NCBI RefSeq assembly: GCF_006716115.1
Contig: NZ_VFOO01000001.1
Location: 3,100,001-3,164,000 of the forward strand
Reading direction: 5' to 3'
Length of the DNA: 64,000 bases
Origin: Subtercola boreus
GTDB lineage: Bacteria; Actinomycetota; Actinomycetes; Actinomycetales; Microbacteriaceae
A program made the position numbers and the translations under genes. The notes under the pieces were generated by a model, which worked only from the letters and a program-made list of their open reading frames with translations, searched no databases and was not told where the DNA came from. Below are positions 1-9,477 of this stretch, piece by piece; within the stretch, counting starts at the first letter, position 1, and every line of letters starts with the position of its first letter.

Positions 1-2
1 TC

Positions 3-23
3 GCCTTCGAAGGCCTGTCGTGA
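3..23 (+). CDS. 3' end of an upstream gene (partial)
   Basis: The frame ending in TGA at 21-23 reads AFEGLS-stop and overlaps the GTG start of the next gene as GTGA, the coupling seen elsewhere in this locus. Only six codons lie in the window, so the product cannot be named. By context it is probably the preceding gene of the T7SS/kinase operon. Confidence 0.4.
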   Translation, partial: AFEGLS

Positions 24-1636
24 GCGCGCGCCGCCCACCGTCGCTCCCACCCGAGATCGCCGGGTTCAGCTATGTCGAGCTTCTCGGATCCGGCGGTTTC
101 GCCGACGTCTTCCTCTACGAGCAGCGGATGCCGCGCCGCCGTGTCGCGATCAAAGTCCTCCTGCCCGAGACCCTCTCGGCGGGAGCCCGCGCCAGCTTCG
201 ACGCCGAGGCCAACCTGATGGCCCAGCTCTCCACCCATCCGTCGATCGTCACGATCTACCAGGCCGACATCTCGGCGGACGGCCGGCCGTACCTCGCCAT
301 GGAGTACTGCCCGCGGCCGAACCTCGGTGCCCGGTACCGCCGCGAGAAGATCGGCGTCGCCGAAGTACTCCGGATCGGGGTGCAGGTGGCCGGCGCCGTC
401 GAGACCTCGCACCGGGCCGGGATCCTGCACCGGGACATCAAGCCGGCGAACATTCTCACAACGGAATACAACCGTCCTGCCCTGACCGACTTCGGAATCT
501 CCGTCGCCCTGGTGGGTGGGGACGAGCGGGAATCCGTCGGCATGTCGATCCCGTGGTCGCCTCCCGAGGTCTTCGACCAGACCCCGACCAGCAACGCGGC
601 GGCGGACATCTACTCCCTCGGCGCGACGGTCTACACGCTGCTCGCGGGCCGCTCGCCGTTCGAACTGCCGGGGGCGTCGAACGCCGGGCTCGACCTGATC
701 GCGCGCATCCAGAGCGGCCGGCTCGAACCGACCGGCCGGGCCGATGTTCCCGAGTCGCTCGAGCGGGTGCTGGCGATCGCGATGAGCCGGCGGGAGACCG
801 ACCGCTACTCGTCGGCGCTGGAGTTCGCGCGGGCACTGCAGAAGGTGCAGCTCGAACTCAGCCTGTCGGTCACCCCCGCCGATGTGCTCGACGACGCGCT
901 GCCGGCGCGCACCGAGGAAGACGAGGACGACGGGAACACCCGCATCCGCGGCATCGTCACGATCGACCCGACCGCCCCCGCGCCGACGGCACCCGCACCC
1001 GCACTGCGCGCCCCCGTGGCGCCCATGGCACCCGTTCCACCCGTGATCGTGCCACCACGGATTCCCGAGGTGTCCGCGACCGCCGACGGAGACACCGTCC
1101 GTCCGCAGCCGTCCGCAGCCACCCCGGCAGGGCCGGGCCCCGCCGCCCCGCCCGTCGAGGAGACGGTGCGCCGCGAGCAGAGGCCAGCCGGGAACGACCC
1201 GCAGCCGTCCGAGGCCCCCGCCCGTCGCTCGCGCCTGCCGCTCCTCATCGGCGGCGCGGCCGTGCTTGTCGTCGTCGTGGTTCTCGGGGTGGTGTTCGCG
1301 GTGAACTCCGGCGGCGGCAGCCCCGCAGCGCAGGTCACCTCGTCCGCTGATGCGCCGGTCGACATCCAGCCGGCCGAACGTGTTCCCGCCGTCAGCGGCA
1401 TCACCGCCGAGACGTCTGCCGCAGGCGTCGTCTTCACCTGGCAGAACCCGAAGCCGGAGGCGGGCGACGTCTTCCTCTGGGGAACCGTCACCCCGGGGGC
1501 CGAACCGAAACTCGTGGCCATCACGGAGCCGACCGTCACCGTGCCCGCCGCGGCGTCGGGCCAGGTCTGCATCGAGGTGAGCATCCGGCGAACGGATGGC
1601 CGGGCCTCCGATCCCGTCACGAAGTGCCAGCCGTGA
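20..1636 (+). CDS. Membrane Ser/Thr protein kinase of a T7SS locus
   Basis: This 538-residue protein is a Hanks-type Ser/Thr kinase with one membrane span. The kinase domain covers about residues 15-280: glycine loop GSGGFADV (23-30), ATP-binding Lys45, catalytic HRD at 137-139 and DFG at 157-159. A Pro/Ala-rich linker follows, then a strongly hydrophobic span at about 410-433 and an extracellular tail of about 100 residues with a fibronectin-III-like pattern (FTWQNPKPEAGDVFLWG). There are no PASTA repeats, unlike the division kinases at 42-46 kb. The GTG start overlaps the stop of the preceding gene. The next genes encode an FHA-like protein and an FHA-bearing secretion ATPase, so phospho-Thr recognition of its products is a reasonable inference. 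Confidence 0.93.
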   Translation: MSARRPPSLPPEIAGFSYVELLGSGGFADVFLYEQRMPRRRVAIKVLLPETLSAGARASFDAEANLMAQLSTHPSIVTIYQADISADGRPYLAMEYCPRPNLGARYRREKIGVAEVLRIGVQVAGAVETSHRAGILHRDIKPANILTTEYNRPALTDFGISVALVGGDERESVGMSIPWSPPEVFDQTPTSNAAADIYSLGATVYTLLAGRSPFELPGASNAGLDLIARIQSGRLEPTGRADVPESLERVLAIAMSRRETDRYSSALEFARALQKVQLELSLSVTPADVLDDALPARTEEDEDDGNTRIRGIVTIDPTAPAPTAPAPALRAPVAPMAPVPPVIVPPRIPEVSATADGDTVRPQPSAATPAGPGPAAPPVEETVRREQRPAGNDPQPSEAPARRSRLPLLIGGAAVLVVVVVLGVVFAVNSGGGSPAAQVTSSADAPVDIQPAERVPAVSGITAETSAAGVVFTWQNPKPEAGDVFLWGTVTPGAEPKLVAITEPTVTVPAAASGQVCIEVSIRRTDGRASDPVTKCQP

Positions 1637-2433
1637 CCGACCAGAATCTGCCCGGGGACGGCAACCAGGCCTCCGTCGAGTACTGCGGCGAGTGGTACCG
1701 GCTCGACCCCGCGACGGCGTTCACCGTGGGGCGCGACGCGGATCTCGACATCGACGACAACCAGTACCTGCACCGGCAATTCCTGCAGATCACCTTCAGC
1801 GACGGGCTGTGGTGGCTGAACAACGTGGGGTCGCGGCTCTCGGCGTCGATGTCTGATTCGGCCGGCGGGGTACAGGCGTGGCTCGCCCCGGGCGCGCGAC
1901 TGCCGATCGTGTTCCGCCTGACGACTGTCGTGTTCACCGCCGGGCCGACCAGTTACGAGTTCGCGGTGCACACCTCGCTGCCCCCGTTCATCGACACCTC
2001 GACGACGCCCGACGGCGACGGCGCCACCACTTTCGGGGCGATCGCGTTCACCTCGACGCAGCGGCTGCTCATCCTCGCCCTGGCGGAGCCGATGCTGAAG
2101 CGCGACGGGTCGGGCACGAGCGAGATCCCGTCATCGGCGGCCGCCGCCGAGCGGCTCGGCTGGGCTCTCAGCCGGTTCAACCGCAAACTCGACAACGTCT
2201 GCGACAAACTCGCCCGCTCCGGTGTCGACGGCCTGCGGGGTGGTGTCGGCGCCCTCGCGACGAACCGCCGCGCGCGGCTGGTCGAATACGCCGTGCTCTC
2301 CCGCATCGTGACCCGCGACCAGCTTCCCCTGCTCGACCAGCCGCAGGACGCCTCCGAGAGGGCAGCACCCCGGGCATCCGTGGCCCAGCCTGCCGCTTCC
2401 CAGACCCCCACCGACCGGAACGCGAGACTGTAG
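1633..2433 (+). CDS. FHA-like domain protein, T7SS locus
   Basis: This protein has 266 residues. The N-terminal 110 residues look like a divergent FHA fold (FTVGRDADLDIDDNQYLHR, a GR...S/H-type phosphopeptide loop), followed by a helical C-terminal half with a conserved-looking TSTQRLLILALAEPML segment. I chose the GTG at 1633, which gives a GTGA overlap with the kinase stop; an in-frame GTG at 1624 is also possible. There is no signal peptide or membrane span. Its place between a kinase and an FHA-bearing ATPase suggests it acts as an adaptor reading Thr phosphorylation in the secretion complex; that role is inferred. Confidence 0.8.
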   Translation: MTDQNLPGDGNQASVEYCGEWYRLDPATAFTVGRDADLDIDDNQYLHRQFLQITFSDGLWWLNNVGSRLSASMSDSAGGVQAWLAPGARLPIVFRLTTVVFTAGPTSYEFAVHTSLPPFIDTSTTPDGDGATTFGAIAFTSTQRLLILALAEPMLKRDGSGTSEIPSSAAAAERLGWALSRFNRKLDNVCDKLARSGVDGLRGGVGALATNRRARLVEYAVLSRIVTRDQLPLLDQPQDASERAAPRASVAQPAASQTPTDRNARL

Positions 2434-2436
2434 ACC

Positions 2437-5400
2437 GTGCGAATCAAGATCACCCTGCAGCGCCCCGGTGGCAGCCGCGCCGACCTCGCCGTCACCGCCG
2501 ACGCCACCACCCGGGTCAGCAACATCGCCGACGCACTGTTCGCGGCCGACCCGCAGAACGCCGCAGCAGCGGCAGCCGCAGCGGGCGCGGGCGGCAGCAG
2601 CACCCCCGCGGCAACCCGCCCGCGACTCACGCTCCAGGTCACCGGCCCGACCGGCGAGGCGCGCGTGCTCGACCCCGAGTCGAACCTCCTCGAATCCGGC
2701 TTCCGCTCCGGCTCCGTCGTCGAGCTCTGCCAGTTCAGCGAGAGCTTCCAGTCCGGCCAGGGGCGGGGGCCTGCCGCGGCGACCCTCCGCGTGCTGAGCG
2801 GCCCTGACGCAGGAGCCGAGTTCGAGCTGCCCTTCGGCTCCAGCCACATCGGCCGCGAGCGCGGCATCGACGTGCGCCTCAGCGACACCCTCGTCTCCAA
2901 GCGCCACGCCCGCATCAACATCGGCGAGAACGTCGAGATCATCGACCTGAACTCCGCGAACGGGCTGCTGATGGGCGGCGAGCAGGTCGCGCGCACGGTG
3001 CTCGGCCCGGCCGACGTCGTCGTGCTCGGCGACACGGCGGTGAGCGTCATCCCGTTGCAGCGTCTCGGGGGAGCCGCGCCATCCACGCCGGTCATCGAGT
3101 ACAACCGTTCACCGCGGGTCGTCGCGCGCTACCCCGGCGCCGAGTACCCTGCGCCGGCCCCGCCCACCCGGCCGCAGCAGCAGCGCTTCCCGCTGATCGC
3201 ACTCCTCGCGCCGCTGGTCATGGGCCTCGTGCTCTTCATCGTCACGCAGTCGATCCTGAGCGTCGTCTTCGTCGCCCTCAGCCCCCTGCTGATGATCGGC
3301 ACGTATGTGGATCACCGCATCACCTCCCGGCGGCAGCTCCGCGACGCGATCAAGCAGTTCACGGCCTCCCTGAACGCCTACGTGACCAAGCTGCACGACC
3401 GCCAGCGCGTGCAGCGGGCCGTGCGGCTCACCGAGGCACCGGCCGTCGCGGACACCGTCGAGGCCGCCCTCCGCCTCGACTCCCCGCTCTGGACGCACCG
3501 GCCCGAACACGACGCTTTCCTGACCGTGCGGCTCGGCATCGGGCGCGCCTTCAGCCGTGACCGGGTCGGGCTGCCGTCGAACAACGACACCCTCCCCGAG
3601 TACTGGGCGCAGCTCGAGGAGGTCGCCGAGCAGTTCGCCGTGATCGACGACGTGCCTGTGGTGGTCGAACTGCGGAGCGCCGGGGCGCTCGGCGTCGCCG
3701 GCCCGGCCGAACTCCGGAGCGGCGTCGCCCGCTCGCTCGTCGCGCAGTTGGCCGGGCTGCACTCCCCCGCCGAGCTCGTCATCTGCGCCCTGGTGTCGCC
3801 GACCTCCCGCGCCGCCTGGGAGTGGCTGCAGTGGCTGCCGCACACCTCCTCCCCGCACAGCCCGCTGAGCGGGGACCACCTCACCGACAACGCCGGCAGC
3901 GGCCTCGCCCTCCTCGCCCGGCTCGAAGAACTCGTCGCCGCACGCACCCGCAACGCCGTCTCGCTCCGCGGCCCCGTCGGCGCGGGCGGCCCTGCAGGCG
4001 GTTCGGCCACCGGCGTCACGATCGGTTCCAGCCGTGCAGCCGGTGCGGCCACGGGCGGCCAGGCCAAGCAGGACGAACAACCCGCCCCGATCGTGCCGGC
4101 GGTCATCCTCGTCATCGAAGACGACGCCCCCATCGACCGCGGTCGGCTCACCCGGCTCGTCGAGCGCGGCGCCGACGCGAACATCCACATCGTCTGGTCG
4201 GCCCCCTCGATCGGCAGCCTGCCTGCCGCCTGCCGCAGTTTCGTCAGCATCGAGCAGTCCCCCGAAGGTGCGACGGCCGGCCAGGTGAGGCTCGGCGAGA
4301 ACACCTTCCCTGTCGTCTGCGAGGTCGTCGACGCGGCCCTCGCCCACCGCTTCGCCAAACAGCTCGCCCCGGTCGTCGATGTCGGCGCTCCCATCGACGA
4401 CGCCTCCGACCTCCCCCAGTCGATCTCGTACCTGGCGCTGGCGGGCACCGAGCTCGCCGAGGCTCCGGATGCCGTGCTCGACCGCTGGCGCGAGAACAAC
4501 TCGATCAGCCGCCGTGACGGGTCCCCGCACATCCGTCGCTCGAAAGAGGGCAACCTCCGTGCGCTGGTGGGGCACACCGGCACCGAACCGTTCTATCTGG
4601 ACATCCGCAGCCAGGGCCCGCACGCCCTCGTCGGCGGAACGACCGGCGCCGGCAAGAGCGAGTTCCTGCAGTCCTGGGTGCTCGGCATGGCCGCCGCCCA
4701 CTCACCCGACCGCGCGACCTTCCTTTTCGTCGACTACAAGGGTGGCGCGGCCTTCGCCGACTGCGTGGGACTGCCGCACACCGTCGGCCTCGTGACCGAC
4801 CTCTCGCCGCACCTCGTGCGCCGCGCGCTCACGTCGCTGCGGGCAGAGCTCCGCTACCGCGAGCACCTCCTCAACAGCAAGAAGGCCAAGGACCTCGCCT
4901 CGCTCGAGAAGACCGGCGACCCGGATGCCCCGCCGAGCCTCCTCATCGTCGTCGACGAGTTCGCCGCCCTCGTCAACGAGGTGCCCGAATTCGTCGACGG
5001 CGTCGTGGATGTCGCGCAGCGAGGTCGCTCGCTGGGGCTCCACCTCATCCTCGCGACGCAACGCCCGGCCGGCGTGATCAAGGACAACCTGCGCGCCAAC
5101 ACCAACCTCCGCATCGCCCTCCGGATGGCTGACGCCGACGACTCCAGCGACATCCTCGGCAACCCGAGTGCCGCGTACTTCGACCAGTCCATCCCCGGGC
5201 GCGGGGCTGCGAAGACCGGGCCCGGCCGCATCGCTGCCTTCCAGACGGGCTACGCCGGCGGCTGGACCACAGACGAGCCCCCCGTTCCCCGCATCGACAT
5301 CGTCGAGATGAACTTCGGATCCGGTGTCGCGTGGGAGGCCCCCGTGCCCGAAGACGCCGCCCCCCTCACCGACCAGGGGCCGAACGACATCGCGAGGCTC

Positions 5401-7014
5401 GTCACGTCGATCACCGCCGCCTCCGCTCTCGCGCGCATCCCCGAGCCCCGGAAGCCCTGGCTCGACGAACTGGCCCCGCTCTACGACTTCTCGCTGCTGC
5501 CGAACCCGCGCACCGACGAGCGTCTGCTGCTCGGCGTGATCGACGAGCCCGAGAACCAGGCCCAGCCGACCGTCTTCTACGAGCCCGACCGCGACGGCAA
5601 CATGGCCGTCTACGGCACCGGTGGATCAGGCAAGAGCGCGACCCTCCGGAGCATCGCCGTCGCCGCCGCCGTCACCCCCCGCGGCGGACCCGTTCACGTC
5701 TACGGTCTCGATTTCGGCTCCAGCGGCCTCGCGATGCTCGAAGAACTGCCGCACGTCGGCGCCATCATCGCGGGAGACGACCAGGAACGCGTCATCCGCC
5801 TGCTCCGGATGCTGCGCGACCTGGTGGATGACCGGTCCACCCGGTATGCGGCGGTACGGGCCGGCTCGATCGGGGAGTACCGCGCCATGGCGTCGGAGCC
5901 CTCCGCCGCGTCGGAGCCGCGCATCCTCGTGCTCGTCGACGGGATCGGTGCGTTCCGCGAACAGTACGAGTTCGGCGGCCACTCCGCCTGGTTCACGGTG
6001 TTCTCGCAGATCGCCACCGACGGACGCCAGGTCGGCGTGCACATCGTCGTCGCCGGCGACCGCCCGAACGCCGTGCCCGCCTCGCTCGGCTCGACCATCC
6101 AGCGCCGCATCGTGCTCCGGATGGCGAACGACGACGACTACTCGCTGGTCGGGGCGCCCAAAGACGCTCTCTCCGCCGTCTCCCCACCCGGTCGCGGCCT
6201 GATGGGCGGCAACGAAGTGCAGATCGCCGTCCTCGGCGGCGACTCCAACATCGCCGTGCAGGCCCGGCAGATCGCCCGGCTCGCCGACTCGATGCGCCGC
6301 CAGGGTGTCACCCCCGCGACGCCCGTCGGGCGCCTCGCCGACGCGGTGTCGCTCTCAGAACTGCCGGTGCTCGCCGGGTCGGGCGCATCCGGCCACCCCA
6401 CTCTCGGCCTCCGCGACGAGGACCTCGCCCCGTTCGGCGTGGCCCAGCGCGGCGGGTTCCTCGTCGCGGGCTCCACCGGCAGCGGCCGATCGAATGCCCT
6501 CGCGACCATCGCCACGGCCATCCACCGCGCCCGCCCCGCGGTCAGGCTCGTGCACGTCTCGCCCCGCCCGACCACCCTGACGAAGCTGCCGTTCTGGGCG
6601 CTGTCGATCTCCGACCCCGCGCAGCTCACCGCGTTCGCCGACGACGTGGCCGCCCAGCTCGACGCCGGCACCCTCGCGCCCACCGACTTCGTGCTCGTGT
6701 TCGAGAACATCGGCGAGCTCAACGGATCCCCCCTCGAAACCGACGTCGACCGCCTCGTGAAACGGGCCCTCCGCGACGACGTCTTCGTCATCGGCGAGAG
6801 CGAATCCTCCACCTGGTCGGGCGCCTGGACCCTCGCCGGCCCCTTCAAGACCGCCAAACGGGGCCTGCTGCTCGTGCCCGGCGAACTCGACGGGGACTCC
6901 CTGCTCGGCACTTCGCTCGGGCGCTTCAAGCGCACGGACTTCCCGCCGGGGCGCGGCTTCCTCGTGCAGCAGGGCCGCGTCACGAAAGTGCAGATCGCCC
7001 TCGCGAACGCCTGA
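2437..7014 (+). CDS. eccC: FHA-bearing FtsK/SpoIIIE ATPase (EccC/EssC type)
   Basis: This 1525-residue protein is the motor ATPase of a type VII secretion system. In order: a ubiquitin-like N-terminal segment (MRIKITLQRPGG), an FHA domain at about 118-205 (GRERGIDVRLSD, SKRHARI, NSANG), two adjacent membrane spans at about 250-292, then three FtsK/SpoIIIE modules. Module 1 has Walker A GGTTGAGKS near 734 and Walker B LLIVVDEFAAL near 838. Module 2 has GTGGSGKS near 1060 and ILVLVDG near 1164. Module 3 has a degenerate loop GSTGSGRS near 1344 and VLVFENI near 1419. The FHA domain and length resemble Firmicutes EssC more than mycobacterial EccC, which lacks FHA. It starts with GTG three bases after the previous stop. 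The WXG100 substrates lie 7 kb downstream, past an inserted block. Confidence 0.93.
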   Translation: MRIKITLQRPGGSRADLAVTADATTRVSNIADALFAADPQNAAAAAAAAGAGGSSTPAATRPRLTLQVTGPTGEARVLDPESNLLESGFRSGSVVELCQFSESFQSGQGRGPAAATLRVLSGPDAGAEFELPFGSSHIGRERGIDVRLSDTLVSKRHARINIGENVEIIDLNSANGLLMGGEQVARTVLGPADVVVLGDTAVSVIPLQRLGGAAPSTPVIEYNRSPRVVARYPGAEYPAPAPPTRPQQQRFPLIALLAPLVMGLVLFIVTQSILSVVFVALSPLLMIGTYVDHRITSRRQLRDAIKQFTASLNAYVTKLHDRQRVQRAVRLTEAPAVADTVEAALRLDSPLWTHRPEHDAFLTVRLGIGRAFSRDRVGLPSNNDTLPEYWAQLEEVAEQFAVIDDVPVVVELRSAGALGVAGPAELRSGVARSLVAQLAGLHSPAELVICALVSPTSRAAWEWLQWLPHTSSPHSPLSGDHLTDNAGSGLALLARLEELVAARTRNAVSLRGPVGAGGPAGGSATGVTIGSSRAAGAATGGQAKQDEQPAPIVPAVILVIEDDAPIDRGRLTRLVERGADANIHIVWSAPSIGSLPAACRSFVSIEQSPEGATAGQVRLGENTFPVVCEVVDAALAHRFAKQLAPVVDVGAPIDDASDLPQSISYLALAGTELAEAPDAVLDRWRENNSISRRDGSPHIRRSKEGNLRALVGHTGTEPFYLDIRSQGPHALVGGTTGAGKSEFLQSWVLGMAAAHSPDRATFLFVDYKGGAAFADCVGLPHTVGLVTDLSPHLVRRALTSLRAELRYREHLLNSKKAKDLASLEKTGDPDAPPSLLIVVDEFAALVNEVPEFVDGVVDVAQRGRSLGLHLILATQRPAGVIKDNLRANTNLRIALRMADADDSSDILGNPSAAYFDQSIPGRGAAKTGPGRIAAFQTGYAGGWTTDEPPVPRIDIVEMNFGSGVAWEAPVPEDAAPLTDQGPNDIARLVTSITAASALARIPEPRKPWLDELAPLYDFSLLPNPRTDERLLLGVIDEPENQAQPTVFYEPDRDGNMAVYGTGGSGKSATLRSIAVAAAVTPRGGPVHVYGLDFGSSGLAMLEELPHVGAIIAGDDQERVIRLLRMLRDLVDDRSTRYAAVRAGSIGEYRAMASEPSAASEPRILVLVDGIGAFREQYEFGGHSAWFTVFSQIATDGRQVGVHIVVAGDRPNAVPASLGSTIQRRIVLRMANDDDYSLVGAPKDALSAVSPPGRGLMGGNEVQIAVLGGDSNIAVQARQIARLADSMRRQGVTPATPVGRLADAVSLSELPVLAGSGASGHPTLGLRDEDLAPFGVAQRGGFLVAGSTGSGRSNALATIATAIHRARPAVRLVHVSPRPTTLTKLPFWALSISDPAQLTAFADDVAAQLDAGTLAPTDFVLVFENIGELNGSPLETDVDRLVKRALRDDVFVIGESESSTWSGAWTLAGPFKTAKRGLLLVPGELDGDSLLGTSLGRFKRTDFPPGRGFLVQQGRVTKVQIALANA

Positions 7015-7216
7015 CCGCCCCTGCCGCCGCCTGCCGAGAACGGTGCGCTTTGGCCACCACACTCGAAGCGGGCTGGCTCGGAGCCAGCCCAACGGCATCT
7101 GAGCGACCAATCGAGTCGAATACTCCTCTTTGGCAGGTTTCGTGAGCTAATCAGTGCTTACGACCCGGACTGGACTCACAATCGGTAGTGACGAGACAGC
7201 GGAACTCCCGGTCCCC

Positions 7217-7222
7217 TACAGT
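7217..7222 (+). promoter_or_regulatory. Candidate -10 of a leaderless promoter
   Basis: TACAGT sits six bases before the ATG at 7229, the distance expected for a transcript that starts at the start codon itself. I see no convincing -35. Confidence 0.4.
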
Positions 7223-7228
7223 CGACGT

Positions 7229-8830
7229 ATGGGGCGGAAATTGATCGGCAGACGTATTTTCGTTGCCTCGCCGGGAGACGTTGCTGATGAGCGCAAGTTG
7301 GTGAGCCAAATTGTCGACGAGTTTAACTCCACGGAAGGCTTCAACCAGGGGACGGCATATTTTGTCCGAGGTTGGGAGCATCTCAGCGGGACTGTACAAC
7401 GCCCGCAGGAAGCAATCAATGAACTAGTTCTGCGTGACTGTGACTATCTCATTGTTATCCTCGGATCGCGCTGGGGAACTCCGCCTCAAGTTGGCGGGGG
7501 ATATGACTCCGGCACTGAAGAAGAATTCTTTGAGGCGCTACGCCTTCTCGCTGACATCAAAGCGCCGATGAGAGACATGCTCGTCATGTTCAAGGATCAA
7601 GGCATCAAGCCGGATTCCACCGCCCAGAGCAAGAAGGTTGATGAGTTTCGCGACCGGCTCGAACGAAGCCGTCAAATCCTGTTCAACGTGTTTGACAATG
7701 AATTCGCATTTGCTGGCTTTGTCCGAGGAGCACTTCAGAACTGGGCGCCTCAAGACATCGCCCCATTTGCTCGAGAGGTAACTTTGCCTGAACCCTCTTC
7801 TTTGCCCGAAATATCTGGCGATCGCCAGCCGAGGGAACTCCTGGACATAGCGCAATCCAAGTTAAACAGTGGATTGGTGGTGCAAGCCGAGCGGCTCTTC
7901 GACGCTGCGATTGCAGACGGAGATCCTGACAGTCTTGCTGCTTACGCAAAGTTTATGAGACGAGCAGGCCGTTACGAGCGATCTGAAGAGCTCAACAATC
8001 TCATTCTTACAAGTCCCAGCATAGCTGATGGACTTGACAACGAGTCCGCGTCTCGAAGAGCAATGGCACTTGCGGGTATTGGAATCGTGAAGCGCAAACT
8101 TGGTGAGCTCGGGGCTTCCAAAGCGGCGCTTGAAGAAGCGGTTGGGGAAGCGCAAAAGTCAGGCTCCGCCTCTACCGAGGCTTACGTGATCGACAACCTC
8201 TCTCACACACTCCGACAACTCGGGGATGTAGCTGGCGCTCAGAGGTCTCTCGATCGCTCAGAGGTACTTCGTGATGACAACGCCCTCGAAGTTGACACGA
8301 TGACGCTTGTAAATGAGGCGCGGGAAAAGCTGCGATCCCGAGATCGCAAGGAGTCACTGAGGTTGATCGAAGCGGTTCTCAGCAGGTTCGAGCCGGATCA
8401 AGATCCGGCAATGTTCGCCTCTGCAAAGGCGGTAGAGGCGCGAGCTCTGTTCGAACTTGGAAACTATGAAGCATGTATTGTCTCCGCCGGCGAAAGTTTG
8501 ACGTCGAACGAGAAGGTGAAGAACGATGATGGCGCCGCAATTTGCGAGTCACTAATCTCCCGTGCTTATTTGTCTCTCGGAGACAAACGTCAGGCCCGTA
8601 CCTATGCTGACAGGAGTCAGCAGCGCGGGATCAAATCTGGCAACCGGACCGGAGAAGCTTCCGGATACTGGAACTTGGCGCAAATAGCCGCAGCGGAGGA
8701 TGATCTGACAGAAGCCGCTGAGCTGACCGAGTCGGCCCTGCGAGTTGCTAGAGATGGAGCGAACAAACCACTAGAAACAGCCATCGCTCACTGGTTCGAA
8801 GCCTACATTGACCAGAAGAACCGTACATAA
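7229..8830 (+). CDS. DUF4062-TPR protein
   Basis: This 533-residue protein is encoded at about 55% GC in a sampled line, against about 70% in its neighbours. Residues 8-115 match the DUF4062 pattern: RRIFVASPGDVADER at the start, YLIVILGSRWGTP, then GYDSGTEEEFFEA. From about 190 to the end it is helical with TPR-like units (AERLFDAAIADGDPDSLAAYAKFMRRAGR; YWNLAQIAAAEDDLTEAAELTESAL). The ATG at 7229 was preferred over a GTG at 7154 because the domain starts right after it and a -10 element sits just upstream. DUF4062 is found at the N-terminus of STAND-type and other signalling proteins. Here there is no NTPase, only TPRs. The function is unknown; a sensor or defence role is inferred from architecture and foreign composition. 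Confidence 0.85.
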   Translation: MGRKLIGRRIFVASPGDVADERKLVSQIVDEFNSTEGFNQGTAYFVRGWEHLSGTVQRPQEAINELVLRDCDYLIVILGSRWGTPPQVGGGYDSGTEEEFFEALRLLADIKAPMRDMLVMFKDQGIKPDSTAQSKKVDEFRDRLERSRQILFNVFDNEFAFAGFVRGALQNWAPQDIAPFAREVTLPEPSSLPEISGDRQPRELLDIAQSKLNSGLVVQAERLFDAAIADGDPDSLAAYAKFMRRAGRYERSEELNNLILTSPSIADGLDNESASRRAMALAGIGIVKRKLGELGASKAALEEAVGEAQKSGSASTEAYVIDNLSHTLRQLGDVAGAQRSLDRSEVLRDDNALEVDTMTLVNEAREKLRSRDRKESLRLIEAVLSRFEPDQDPAMFASAKAVEARALFELGNYEACIVSAGESLTSNEKVKNDDGAAICESLISRAYLSLGDKRQARTYADRSQQRGIKSGNRTGEASGYWNLAQIAAAEDDLTEAAELTESALRVARDGANKPLETAIAHWFEAYIDQKNRT

Positions 8831-8877
8831 GGTGCTGCGGCGGCGAATGGATTAGGTATTCCACCGAGAGCAGGAAA

Positions 8878-9477
8878 TTAAAGCCAGGCGTCTGATTGCC
8901 ACCATTCTTGTGTGGGCCACACGAAGCACGTCAGGCGCCCACCTGCGACTGTCCCGCAGCCCGTGTCGATTAGTGCGGAGGTCTCAGATATTTTCGGGAT
9001 TAACTCTGCCTGTGTGATGTGCCCAGAAACGACGAATGCACCACTGTCTGGCGCCAACCTTGCGTCATGAACTGCTACTAAACCCCGCTCGAAGTAAGCC
9101 GGTTTAAGTGATCGGAGAAAGGATCTGTGCGACTCAGGCACGTCAGCGCGGAATCGTTTGATCGAATTCGAAAATGGGGGAGTGAGATATGACCGAATCG
9201 TCTTCGCCCCGCCCATCTTGAGGAAATCGTCTATCTCTCCGTCGCCATCCAAGGCCTTCAAAAAAGCCAAATCATGATTTCCCTGCAAGAAAGTGGTTCG
9301 GGCCGGAAATCGCGCCTGAAGTTGTACCAGCTCTTCTATAACCAACCTAGAGTCCATCCCCCGGTCGACATAGTCCCCGAGAAATACTATGTGGTCGGTC
9401 GTCAACAACGCCTGTCGAATGACGCTTCGCAACTCGATGATGCATCCATGAATGTCACCGATAAACGCAGTCTTCAA
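8878..9477 (-). CDS. PPP-family metallophosphatase
   Basis: This 199-residue protein has the PPP/calcineurin-like metal-binding motifs GDIHG (7-11), GDYVDRG (34-40) and GNHD (66-69), and a late SGHI in place of the usual SGHT. The length and motifs fit small bacterial PrpA/ApaH-like phosphatases acting on phosphoproteins or dinucleoside polyphosphates. The start is a TTG that overlaps the stop of the upstream nucleotidyltransferase gene as TTGA, with an AAGGG ribosome site in front, so the two are translationally coupled. The gene has the low GC of the accessory block. The substrate is unknown; removal of a modification placed by its partner is one possibility. Confidence 0.85.
   Translation of the reverse strand: MKTAFIGDIHGCIIELRSVIRQALLTTDHIVFLGDYVDRGMDSRLVIEELVQLQARFPARTTFLQGNHDLAFLKALDGDGEIDDFLKMGGAKTIRSYLTPPFSNSIKRFRADVPESHRSFLRSLKPAYFERGLVAVHDARLAPDSGAFVVSGHITQAELIPKISETSALIDTGCGTVAGGRLTCFVWPTQEWWQSDAWL

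Noticed and set aside
7154-7228. An earlier GTG start for the DUF4062 protein.
   Set aside because: The 25 extra residues are not part of the domain, and TACAGT lies within them at the right distance for a leaderless start at 7229.
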